Positions 1-5,153 of a stretch of DNA of 5,153 nucleotides are shown piece after piece. Origin of the DNA: Campylobacteraceae bacterium (lineage in GTDB: Bacteria > Campylobacterota > Campylobacteria > Campylobacterales > Sulfurovaceae); assembly GCA_027063325.1 (NCBI GenBank), contig JAMOSA010000311.1:1-5153 (forward strand). The letters are read 5' to 3'. Every line of letters starts with the position of its first letter. Position 1 is the first letter of the stretch. The notes under the pieces are model-generated. The model ran no database searches and was not told where the DNA came from. It worked only from the letters and a program-made list of their open reading frames with translations. Made by a program: the position numbers and the translations under genes.

Positions 1-446
1 TTAAATTAATGCTCTATAGAGCCAATGAGATAGATATGAAGCCTCTTTTTGTAGCAGATTTGGCAGAGTTGGCACCAATTTATACACTCAATGGTTCACC
101 TGTAAATATATTTTACAAAAAAATTGATGATGACAACTTCTATATGATAGGTGACAACAGAGATAATTCAGAAGATAGTCGATTTTGGGGTGAAGTGCCA
201 TACAACCTGATTATTGGAAAACCATGGTTTATATATTTTAGTATGGAGTACAGAAGTTACGAAAGAGTATATAAAGGTATAGGAGGAGGCAGAGATCATC
301 AAGCACTCTCAAAAGTATGCGGTACTCTACCACTTGGTTCAAAAGAGTGTCAAGAGGCGTGGAACAGACACAGATACAGTGTCAGATGGGATAGAGTCGG
401 TCGAATGGTAGATACATTTCAGCATGAACAACCCAAGGATGACTGA
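1..446 (+). CDS. lepB: Signal peptidase I (leader peptidase), C-terminal part; gene starts upstream of the window
   Basis: This is the C-terminal part of the membrane-bound serine protease that removes signal peptides from exported proteins on the periplasmic side of the inner membrane. The frame is open from the window edge (first full codon at base 3), so the ATG at base 9 is probably an internal Met. The diagnostic signal is box E of the S26 family, GDNRDNSEDSR, at bases 150-182, preceded by FYMI and followed by FWGEVP. The catalytic Ser and Lys (boxes B and D) and the N-terminal membrane anchor must lie upstream and cannot be checked. The tail ends with RYSVRWDRVGR, a basic C-terminus I associate with epsilonproteobacterial LepB. 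Two Cys about ten residues apart (near bases 318 and 348) lie in the periplasmic part and could form a disulfide. The stop TGA overlaps the ATG of the next gene by one base, suggesting coupled translation. Confidence 0.93.
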   Translation, partial: KLMLYRANEIDMKPLFVADLAELAPIYTLNGSPVNIFYKKIDDDNFYMIGDNRDNSEDSRFWGEVPYNLIIGKPWFIYFSMEYRSYERVYKGIGGGRDHQALSKVCGTLPLGSKECQEAWNRHRYSVRWDRVGRMVDTFQHEQPKDD

Positions 447-1099
447 TGAGTGAAGTTGATATTATAAAAGTAGTCGCCTCTATTGTTGCATTGATAATTG
501 CAATAGTAGGTCATGAGATTATGCATGGATATATTGCATACAAATATGGCGACAATACTGCCAAAATGCAAGGCAGACTCAGTATAAACCCTATCAAACA
601 TATAGACTTAGTAGGTACCATACTAGTACCCTCTATGCTCTATATAGTCAATGCACCATTTCTATTTGGGTGGGCAAAACCGGTACCTGTAAATATCCAT
701 ACAGTCATCAAAAATGGTGGTTACAATGCAGCTATTGCAGTAGCTTTAGCAGGTATTACCTATAATCTCATAATAGCTACAATTATGGCTACAATTTTGC
801 CACTCTTTTATCCTCCAACATCTTTAATTGGAGCATTTTTCTATCTAGTTATTGCACAGTCAGTAATGATTAATGTAGTACTTGCTGTATTTAACCTCTG
901 GCCTATACCACCACTTGATGGTTCACAGGCTCTTAACTACTTTGCAGCAAAACACAAATGGTATGGCTTTGTATCATTTTATGAAAAGATATATCCATAT
1001 GGAATGATAATTTTAATAACAGTACTCTTTATCCAACCATTGGCAAATCTATTTTTTATGCCAGTTAATTGGATATTGAACCTGATACTACCATCATAA
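446..1099 (+). CDS. Site-2-protease family (M50) intramembrane zinc metalloprotease, short form without PDZ domain
   Basis: This 217-residue polytopic protein is predicted to be an intramembrane zinc protease. The zinc-binding HExxH motif is HEIMH at residues 23-27 inside the first hydrophobic helix. The family's FGWAKPVPVN segment is at 74-83. The third-ligand motif NLWPIPPLDGS is at 150-160, with Asp158 as the expected metal ligand. Hydrophobic helices lie at about 5-30, 53-70, 93-122, 126-150 and 186-212. There is no PDZ domain, so it belongs with the compact S2P group (M. jannaschii S2P-like) rather than with RseP. The usual GPxxN motif reads GITYN (103-107), lacking the Pro. The ATG overlaps the lepB stop, and an AAGGA ribosome site sits at 435-439, six bases upstream. 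S2P enzymes cleave substrates already trimmed by another protease; the substrate here is unknown. Confidence 0.9.
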   Translation: MSEVDIIKVVASIVALIIAIVGHEIMHGYIAYKYGDNTAKMQGRLSINPIKHIDLVGTILVPSMLYIVNAPFLFGWAKPVPVNIHTVIKNGGYNAAIAVALAGITYNLIIATIMATILPLFYPPTSLIGAFFYLVIAQSVMINVVLAVFNLWPIPPLDGSQALNYFAAKHKWYGFVSFYEKIYPYGMIILITVLFIQPLANLFFMPVNWILNLILPS

Positions 1100-1103
1100 A
1101 CAA

Positions 1104-1109
1104 AAGGAG
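1104..1109 (+). promoter_or_regulatory. Ribosome binding site of rpiB
   Basis: AAGGAG lies five bases before the ATG at 1115, in the 15-base gap after the protease stop codon. It fixes the rpiB start and shows that this gene is initiated independently, not by stop-start overlap. Confidence 0.8.
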
Positions 1110-1114
1110 AATAG

Positions 1115-1555
1115 ATGAAATTTTATATAGCAACAGATCATGCAGGATTTGCATATAAGAGCCAAATTATAGATTATATTACAGCAAAAGGTCATAAGAT
1201 CATAGATTTGGGACCAGATAGTACAGATAGAGTAGATTATCCAGATTTTGCAAGAAAGTGTGCTGAATCTGTAAAAGATGATGAGGGAAGCTTTGGTATA
1301 TTAATATGCGGTACAGGTATTGGTATGAGTTTGGCAGCAAACAAAGTCAAAGGTATTAGAGCCGCATTGTGTCATGATGCATATACAGCCTCTATGAGTA
1401 GAGCACACAATGATGCCAATATATTGTGTTTTGGTGAAAGAGTAATCGGTATGGGTGTAGCCACTTCTATAATTGATGCATTTATAGAGACAGAGTTTGA
1501 AGGTGGCAGACATGCAAATAGAGTTGAAAAGATTATGAATATAGAAAGAGACTAA
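1115..1555 (+). CDS. rpiB: Ribose-5-phosphate isomerase B
   Basis: This cytoplasmic enzyme interconverts ribose 5-phosphate and ribulose 5-phosphate in the non-oxidative pentose phosphate pathway, supplying ribose for nucleotides. Its 146 residues match the usual RpiB/LacAB length. The substrate-binding DHAG is at residues 8-11. The catalytic Cys65 sits in GILICGTGIGMS, whose following Gly-rich loop holds the anion hole. SRAHNDANIL (95-104) carries His98, a residue expected to help open or bind the sugar phosphate. The C-terminal GGRHANRVEKI also fits the family. All key positions look intact, so I expect an active enzyme. Allose-6-phosphate isomerase belongs to the same family, but nothing nearby suggests allose use. 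The start has a clear AAGGAG site, and the next gene begins one base after the TAA. Confidence 0.96.
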   Translation: MKFYIATDHAGFAYKSQIIDYITAKGHKIIDLGPDSTDRVDYPDFARKCAESVKDDEGSFGILICGTGIGMSLAANKVKGIRAALCHDAYTASMSRAHNDANILCFGERVIGMGVATSIIDAFIETEFEGGRHANRVEKIMNIERD

Positions 1556-1556
1556 C

Positions 1557-2735
1557 TTGACACAAGCACAACTATTTGATACACCCTCTTTGATAGATGA
1601 TACTCTCTTAAATGCTCTTCCTTCTCCTTGCTGGGTAATAGAGGAGCATCTGCTTAGAAAAAATCTTGAGATACTCAAGTATGTATCTAATGAAAGTGGA
1701 GCCAAAATACTACTGGCTCTAAAAGCATTTGCTCCATGGAAAAAAGCTGATATTATCAATGAATACCTAAGTGGATGTTGTGCCAGTGGTCTCAATGAAG
1801 CAAAACTTGCAAGAGAGGAGTTTGGCAAAGAGGTACATACATACTCCCCAGCATTCAAAGAGAGTGATATTGATCAAATAGCATCTTTGAGTGACCATTT
1901 GGTATTTAACTCTCCATCACAACTACATCGTTACCATCAAAGAGTCAAAGAGATAAATCCAAATATATCAATAGGTCTTAGAGTAAATCCTCAATACTCT
2001 GAAGCTCCAGTAGAGCTTTATAACCCCTGTGCCCCTCACTCAAGACTTGGAACATTGGATAAAGATATAGATTTTGAAGTTGCTACCAAAATAGAGGGAT
2101 TACACTTTCATACTCTTTGTGAGCAAGATTCTGATGCTCTTGAGAATACTCTAAAGGTATTTACAAAAAAGTTTGGCAGATGGTTACCACTAATGAAGTG
2201 GGTAAACTTTGGTGGTGGACACCATATTACAAGAGATGGATATGATATAGATAGACTTATTCATATAATAAAAGAGTTCAAAAAGAGTTATCCACAACTA
2301 CAGATATATTTAGAACCTGGTGAAGCAGTAGGTTGGCAGACAGGTGTTTTGGTAGCAACAGTGATAGATATAGTACACAATGGTATAGATATAGCAATAC
2401 TTGATACCTCTACAGAAGCACATATGCCAGATACTGTAATAATGCCTTACAAAGCTACAGTAAGAGGTGCTTCTAAAGCAGGTAAAAAGGCTTATACTTA
2501 TAGATTAACAGGAAATACTTGTCTAGCTGGTGATATTATGGGTGATTATAGTTTTGATAAAAAACTTGAGATTGGATCTAAAATAATCTTTGAAGATCAG
2601 ATGCACTATACAATAGTAAAAGCTACTACATTCAATGGTATAAATCTACCTGCAATAGCTATGATAACACAAGAAGCAGATATAGAGATAATCAGAATGT
2701 TTGGATATGAAGATTTTAAATCAAGATTAGGTTAG
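1557..2735 (+). CDS. nspC: Carboxynorspermidine decarboxylase
   Basis: This PLP-dependent, alanine-racemase-fold (fold type III) decarboxylase converts carboxynorspermidine or carboxyspermidine to norspermidine or spermidine. It is the last step of the aspartate-semialdehyde polyamine route used by vibrios and Campylobacterota in place of S-adenosylmethionine decarboxylase. The Schiff-base lysine is Lys56 in ALKAFAPW. Further family motifs are SRLG (162-165), FHTLCEQ (184-190), the glycine-rich phosphate-binding stretch NFGGGHH (217-223), EPGEAVGW (253-260), and TGNTCLAGD (318-326) with the presumed active-site Cys322. The length of 392 is close to the family norm. I place the start at a TTG one base after the rpiB stop, because no ATG lies between there and the conserved PSPCWVIEE segment. 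A weak AAAGAG (1545-1550) precedes it. The partner carboxynorspermidine dehydrogenase is not in the window. Confidence 0.95.
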   Translation: MTQAQLFDTPSLIDDTLLNALPSPCWVIEEHLLRKNLEILKYVSNESGAKILLALKAFAPWKKADIINEYLSGCCASGLNEAKLAREEFGKEVHTYSPAFKESDIDQIASLSDHLVFNSPSQLHRYHQRVKEINPNISIGLRVNPQYSEAPVELYNPCAPHSRLGTLDKDIDFEVATKIEGLHFHTLCEQDSDALENTLKVFTKKFGRWLPLMKWVNFGGGHHITRDGYDIDRLIHIIKEFKKSYPQLQIYLEPGEAVGWQTGVLVATVIDIVHNGIDIAILDTSTEAHMPDTVIMPYKATVRGASKAGKKAYTYRLTGNTCLAGDIMGDYSFDKKLEIGSKIIFEDQMHYTIVKATTFNGINLPAIAMITQEADIEIIRMFGYEDFKSRLG

Positions 2736-2741
2736 GAGGTG
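2734..2741 (+). promoter_or_regulatory. Near-perfect Shine-Dalgarno of the lipoprotein gene, overlapping the nspC stop
   Basis: AGGAGGTG matches eight bases of the anti-Shine-Dalgarno complement and overlaps the nspC stop codon (TAG, 2733-2735). The GGAGG core is six bases before the ATG at 2746. It is the strongest ribosome site in the window and fixes the start of the downstream gene. It suggests that gene is translated well, independently of its upstream neighbour. Confidence 0.85.
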
Positions 2742-2745
2742 TGAT

Positions 2746-3732
2746 ATGAAAAGGCTTGGGATATTATTATCTTTTGTTACACTAATAGTTTTTATAACAG
2801 GCTGTGAAAATAATAGCAATACAAACAGTAGTTATAACAGTTATCCAAAATTGATGAATGGTTCCAAGGTACCAATATCACACGCCTATGGAGGCTATGG
2901 TACACCAACAAACCAAACTTCACAATATACAGACTCTACACAAAATTCTCAAACTCAATCAAATAGTAAACTTATAGCACTCCAAACCAAAGATATGGAG
3001 TTGAAACTAAGAGAGATTGAGTTAGAACACAAAGAGAGACTTGCAAAGATATTAGCAGAAAAAGAGAAAGCTCTAAAGGAGCTTGAGAGTACAAAAGAGC
3101 AAACCATCAAAAAACTTGAGAGTAAAACAGAACACGAGAGATTAAAAACCCAAGAGAGTATCAGCCGTATTGAAGCTCAAGCAAAATTAAAAATTGAACA
3201 AGAGAGAAAACTTTATGAATCTCGCATAGAAGCTGTAAAAAAGGAGATGCAAGAGAAGTATATAATAGCTGCTCTAATAGCTCTGGGAGCTTTATTACTA
3301 TTTGGTTATCTACTCTTTTACAAAAGACAACAACATCAAAAAGAGTTAAAAGAGCAAGAGATGGAGCATGAAGCAAATATGCAAGAGAGTAAACTCCAAC
3401 ATGAGAAAGTGAGTAAAATATTGGATATTATTGCTGATAAGGAGCATGATATAGCAATTAGAGGACAACTTACAAGTCTGCTTGTAGATATGCATACAAA
3501 TGAGCCCAAGCTATTAGGACACAATACCAAAGATAGTACACAAGAGGATATTATAGATATAGATGATGAAAACAACAATATCACTACTGATGAGAAACAA
3601 GAAAAACAAGAAGATGATAATGAAAATAGACAAAAAATTCAAAAAAGAGCATCAAGAAGACAAAGAGATATAAGAAAATCAGCAACACCAAATATATCGG
3701 GCAAAAAGAAGAGAAAAAGAGGTAGAAAGTGA
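2746..3732 (+). CDS. Unrecognised predicted lipoprotein with long coiled coil, internal transmembrane helix and basic cytoplasmic tail
   Basis: I do not recognise this 328-residue protein. Residues 1-20 look like a lipoprotein signal: MKR, a hydrophobic core, then a FITGC lipobox with Cys20 as the lipidation site. Residues 21-75 are rich in Ser, Asn, Thr, Gln and Tyr and probably disordered. From about 73 to 180 there is no Pro or Gly, and 83-170 is a highly charged Glu/Lys/Leu stretch expected to form a long helix or coiled coil. It runs directly into a hydrophobic segment at 172-192 followed by KR, read as a transmembrane helix with the C-terminus in the cytoplasm. A second Gln/Glu/His-rich helix spans about 194-250, then an acidic stretch (about 264-292) and a very basic end (KKKRKRGRK). 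The predicted order is lipid anchor, periplasmic rod, inner membrane, cytoplasmic tail. If Cys20 is not lipidated, the N-terminus would be a second membrane anchor. The cellular role is unknown. Confidence 0.8.
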   Translation: MKRLGILLSFVTLIVFITGCENNSNTNSSYNSYPKLMNGSKVPISHAYGGYGTPTNQTSQYTDSTQNSQTQSNSKLIALQTKDMELKLREIELEHKERLAKILAEKEKALKELESTKEQTIKKLESKTEHERLKTQESISRIEAQAKLKIEQERKLYESRIEAVKKEMQEKYIIAALIALGALLLFGYLLFYKRQQHQKELKEQEMEHEANMQESKLQHEKVSKILDIIADKEHDIAIRGQLTSLLVDMHTNEPKLLGHNTKDSTQEDIIDIDDENNNITTDEKQEKQEDDNENRQKIQKRASRRQRDIRKSATPNISGKKKRKRGRK

Positions 3733-3733
3733 T

Positions 3734-4927
3734 ATGATAGAGTGCGATTTTTTGATAATAGGAGCAGGAGTTATTGGGCTTAGCGTAGCACATAGTTTGC
3801 AATCAAAATATAAAAATTCATCTATACTCATCATAGAAAAAGAGTCTGATGTAGCCTTACATGCCAGTGGTAGAAATAGTGGAGTACTACATGCAGGATT
3901 TTATTATACAGCAGATTCACTCAAAGCAAAATTTACCCTAGAGGGTAATCAAAGACTAAAAGAGTTTTGCTATAGATACCAACTGCCTGTAAATGAGTGT
4001 GGCAAAGTGGTAGTAACCAAAGATGAATCAGAGTTAGAAGGATTGTATGAACTGAAAAAAAGAGGAGATACCAATGGTGTAGAACTCTATTTGATAGATC
4101 AAAACAGACTGCTTGAGATAGAACCAAATGCAAAAACATACAAAGAGGCTCTCTATTCTCCAAATACAGCTACTGTAAATCCCACAGAAGTTGTGAAAAA
4201 ACTTAGAGATATTGTAGTACAAAATGGTGCAAAACTATATACAAATACTCAATTTAAACACAATATTGGTTTAAATACCATAGAAACAAATCAAGGCAAA
4301 ATAAGAGCTACAAAGATAATAAATACAGCAGGATTGTATGCAGACAAAATTGCATCTTCTTTTGGTTTTGGAGATGCTTATACAATAATTCCATTTAAGG
4401 GTATATATTTGAGATACTCTGGCAAAACTACTCCAATAAAGACAAATATATATCCTGTACCAAAGCTTGAAAATCCTTTTTTGGGAGTTCATTATACTCT
4501 TACAGTTGATGGTACTACCAAAATAGGTCCTACTGCAATTCCGGCATTTTGGAGAGAGAATTATGATGGATTTTCAAACTTCAATATAGAAGAGATGATA
4601 GAAATTTTGTACTATGAAACAAAACTCTTTGCAACTGATAGTTTTCATTTCCGTAAATTGGCATTTGAAGAGTTTCAAAAGTACTCACCCAACAAGCTTG
4701 TTTCACTAGCTCAAAGTATGGTAAAGAGTATTGAAAAAGAGAAATTTGATAGTTGGAGCAAACCAGGTATAAGAGCTCAACTACTTCATAAAGAGAGCTT
4801 GGAACTTGTACAAGATTTTGTAGTAGAGGGCGATAACAACTCTGTACACATTCTAAATGCAGTATCTCCTGCTTTTACCTGTTCATTTGCATTTAGTGAA
4901 TGGATTGTAAACCAATTTATAGATTAA
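3734..4927 (+). CDS. lhgO: L-2-hydroxyglutarate dehydrogenase/oxidase (FAD-dependent, DAO family)
   Basis: This flavoenzyme is predicted to oxidise L-2-hydroxyglutarate to 2-oxoglutarate, passing electrons to the quinone pool or oxygen, probably at the inner face of the membrane. The FAD-binding Rossmann motif GAGVIG is at residues 10-15, with the ribose-binding acid at Glu35. ASGRNSGVLHAGFYY (44-58) followed by SLKAKF closely resembles E. coli LhgO, as do PFKGIYLRY (220-228), YPVPKLENPFLGVHYT (240-255), the KIGPTAIPAF block (263-272), GIRAQLL (345-351) and the C-terminal NAVSPAFTCSFAFSEW (375-390). The second FAD motif is NTAGLYAD (197-204). At 397 residues it is slightly shorter than the E. 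coli enzyme. The ATG lies one base after the upstream stop. The nearest ribosome-site match, AAAGAGGT (3716-3723), falls inside the codons of the upstream basic tail. A different 2-hydroxyacid substrate cannot be excluded. Confidence 0.9.
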   Translation: MIECDFLIIGAGVIGLSVAHSLQSKYKNSSILIIEKESDVALHASGRNSGVLHAGFYYTADSLKAKFTLEGNQRLKEFCYRYQLPVNECGKVVVTKDESELEGLYELKKRGDTNGVELYLIDQNRLLEIEPNAKTYKEALYSPNTATVNPTEVVKKLRDIVVQNGAKLYTNTQFKHNIGLNTIETNQGKIRATKIINTAGLYADKIASSFGFGDAYTIIPFKGIYLRYSGKTTPIKTNIYPVPKLENPFLGVHYTLTVDGTTKIGPTAIPAFWRENYDGFSNFNIEEMIEILYYETKLFATDSFHFRKLAFEEFQKYSPNKLVSLAQSMVKSIEKEKFDSWSKPGIRAQLLHKESLELVQDFVVEGDNNSVHILNAVSPAFTCSFAFSEWIVNQFID

Positions 4928-4973
4928 TGCCCAATGATACAAAAAAAGCCATAATATAACCTGAGTCTCGCTT

Positions 4974-5023
4974 AAGCCACTAATACCTCCCCCCTCAAAA
5001 GAATTAATCTTGAGTGAAGGCTT
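4974..5023 (+). other. Structured C-rich intergenic segment; possible 3'-UTR element or weak terminator of the operon
   Basis: Just after lhgO, AAGCC (4974-4978) can pair with GGCTT (5019-5023). Inside it, CTCAA (4994-4998) can pair with TTGAG (5010-5014) around an 11-base loop. The left side of the outer loop holds an unpaired ACCTCCCCCC run (4985-4994). The downstream sequence is pyrimidine-rich (CTTTCC, then CTTTCTCACTTTTT), so it could end transcription, but there is no classic GC-rich hairpin followed immediately by a T-run. A second AAGCC copy at 4946-4950 competes for the same GGCTT. The helix calls were made by eye. Confidence 0.4.
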
Positions 5024-5060
5024 CTTTCCTGACTTTCTCACTTTTTAAAAACCATTTTTT

Positions 5061-5084
5061 TAAACCCCTAAAATAGGGAGTTTG
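5061..5084. repeat. Inverted repeat forming a bulged hairpin
   Basis: CCCTA (5066-5070) and TAGGG (5074-5078) flank a three-base AAA loop. The stem continues through AAAC (5062-5065) and GTTT (5080-5083), with one unpaired A at 5079, and a T-G wobble at the base. No T-run follows it on either strand, so I do not call it a terminator. Position and shape fit either a processing or protein-binding element, or part of the leader of the next transcript. Confidence 0.55.
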
Positions 5085-5106
5085 AAGAGTGTTATGAGAT
5101 AAAATC

Positions 5107-5117
5107 TGGGTGTCCCA
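5107..5117. repeat. Short inverted repeat TGGGTGTCCCA just upstream of the promoter
   Basis: TGGG (5107-5110) and CCCA (5114-5117) flank TGT, ten bases before the extended -10 element at 5128, so the site occupies roughly the -35 region. This is a typical operator position, but the repeat is short (four pairs). It could equally be the outer end of an insertion sequence whose body lies beyond the window. Confidence 0.35.
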
Positions 5118-5127
5118 AATCTAAAAT

Positions 5128-5136
5128 TGCTATAAT
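5128..5136 (+). promoter_or_regulatory. Extended -10 promoter reading right, out of the window
   Basis: TGCTATAAT is a perfect extended -10 element (TG, one base, TATAAT). No good -35 hexamer is present 17 bases upstream (GGGTGT at 5108-5113), which is normal for sigma-70 promoters in Campylobacterota, where -35 is poorly conserved. The expected start is about 5142-5145, and an ATG occurs at 5143-5145, so the transcript would be either leaderless or, more likely, have its gene beyond the window. It marks the beginning of a separate transcription unit after the lepB-lhgO operon. Confidence 0.65.
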
Positions 5137-5153
5137 TGTGTCATGTTTGTAAG

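Noticed and set aside
1301..1858. A 185-codon open frame on the minus strand across the end of rpiB and the start of nspC
   Set aside because: It lies fully opposite two clearly recognised genes, has Cys/Ser-rich low-information protein sequence and no recognisable motif; it is a by-product of their codon use.
2746..2810. Lipoprotein gene N-terminus as an ordinary membrane anchor without lipidation
   Set aside because: A FITGC lipobox at the end of a short hydrophobic core with a basic MKR start fits signal peptidase II processing better; kept as an alternative in the entry.
3161..3802. Minus-strand frames opposite the coiled-coil gene
   Set aside because: They mirror the Lys/Glu-rich codons of the plus-strand gene, giving Leu/Ser/Phe-rich translations that look membrane-like by artefact.
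4927..4959. Ten-codon frame (MPNDTKKAII) whose ATG overlaps the lhgO stop
   Set aside because: The overlap resembles translational coupling, but ten codons without a ribosome site or onward homologous frame is expected by chance; it could be the stub of a lost gene, which I cannot show.
4941..4976. Minus-strand terminator ending in the T-run opposite 4941-4947
   Set aside because: The only stem available before the T-run is AAGC/GCTT, four pairs around a loop of about 20 bases, and no minus-strand gene reads into it.
4883..5041. Minus-strand 53-codon frame starting at GTG 5041 and running into lhgO
   Set aside because: It has no clear ribosome site, begins just after a stop, and a third of it is antisense to lhgO. 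It is noted only as a sign of a possible repeat.
5042..5061. TTTTTAAAAACCATTTTTTT as a terminator
   Set aside because: The stem would be A-T only; it lacks the GC-rich hairpin needed in front of a T-run.

Overview
The window reads as chromosomal DNA from a member of the Campylobacterota (Epsilonproteobacteria), probably a free-living Sulfurovum/Sulfurimonas-like organism. The reasons are the AT-rich, A-biased codon use, tightly packed co-directional genes, and a carboxynorspermidine decarboxylase as the polyamine gene. The phylum is a fair inference; the genus is a guess.

Layout: bases 1-4927 hold six plus-strand genes with almost no space between them (1-base overlap, then gaps of 15, 1, 10 and 1 bases), which looks like one transcription unit entering from the left. 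In order: the C-terminal part of signal peptidase I (lepB, 1-446); a site-2-protease-type M50 membrane metalloprotease (446-1099); ribose-5-phosphate isomerase B (rpiB, 1115-1555); carboxynorspermidine decarboxylase (nspC, TTG start, 1557-2735); an unrecognised predicted lipoprotein with a long coiled coil, an internal membrane helix and a charged cytoplasmic tail (2746-3732); and an L-2-hydroxyglutarate dehydrogenase/oxidase of the LhgO family (3734-4927). Bases 4928-5153 are non-coding: a structured, C-rich segment, a bulged hairpin, a small inverted repeat, and a perfect extended -10 promoter pointing right out of the window.

Functionally this is mostly housekeeping: signal-peptide cleavage and possibly membrane-peptide clearance, pentose-phosphate interconversion, the last step of the alternative spermidine/norspermidine route, and repair or recycling of the stray metabolite L-2-hydroxyglutarate. 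The genes do not form one obvious pathway. The least explained parts are the coiled-coil lipoprotein, whose layout could bridge the two membranes, and the structured intergenic stretch at the right end. I see no CRISPR array, tRNA, rRNA, phage gene or complete insertion sequence.
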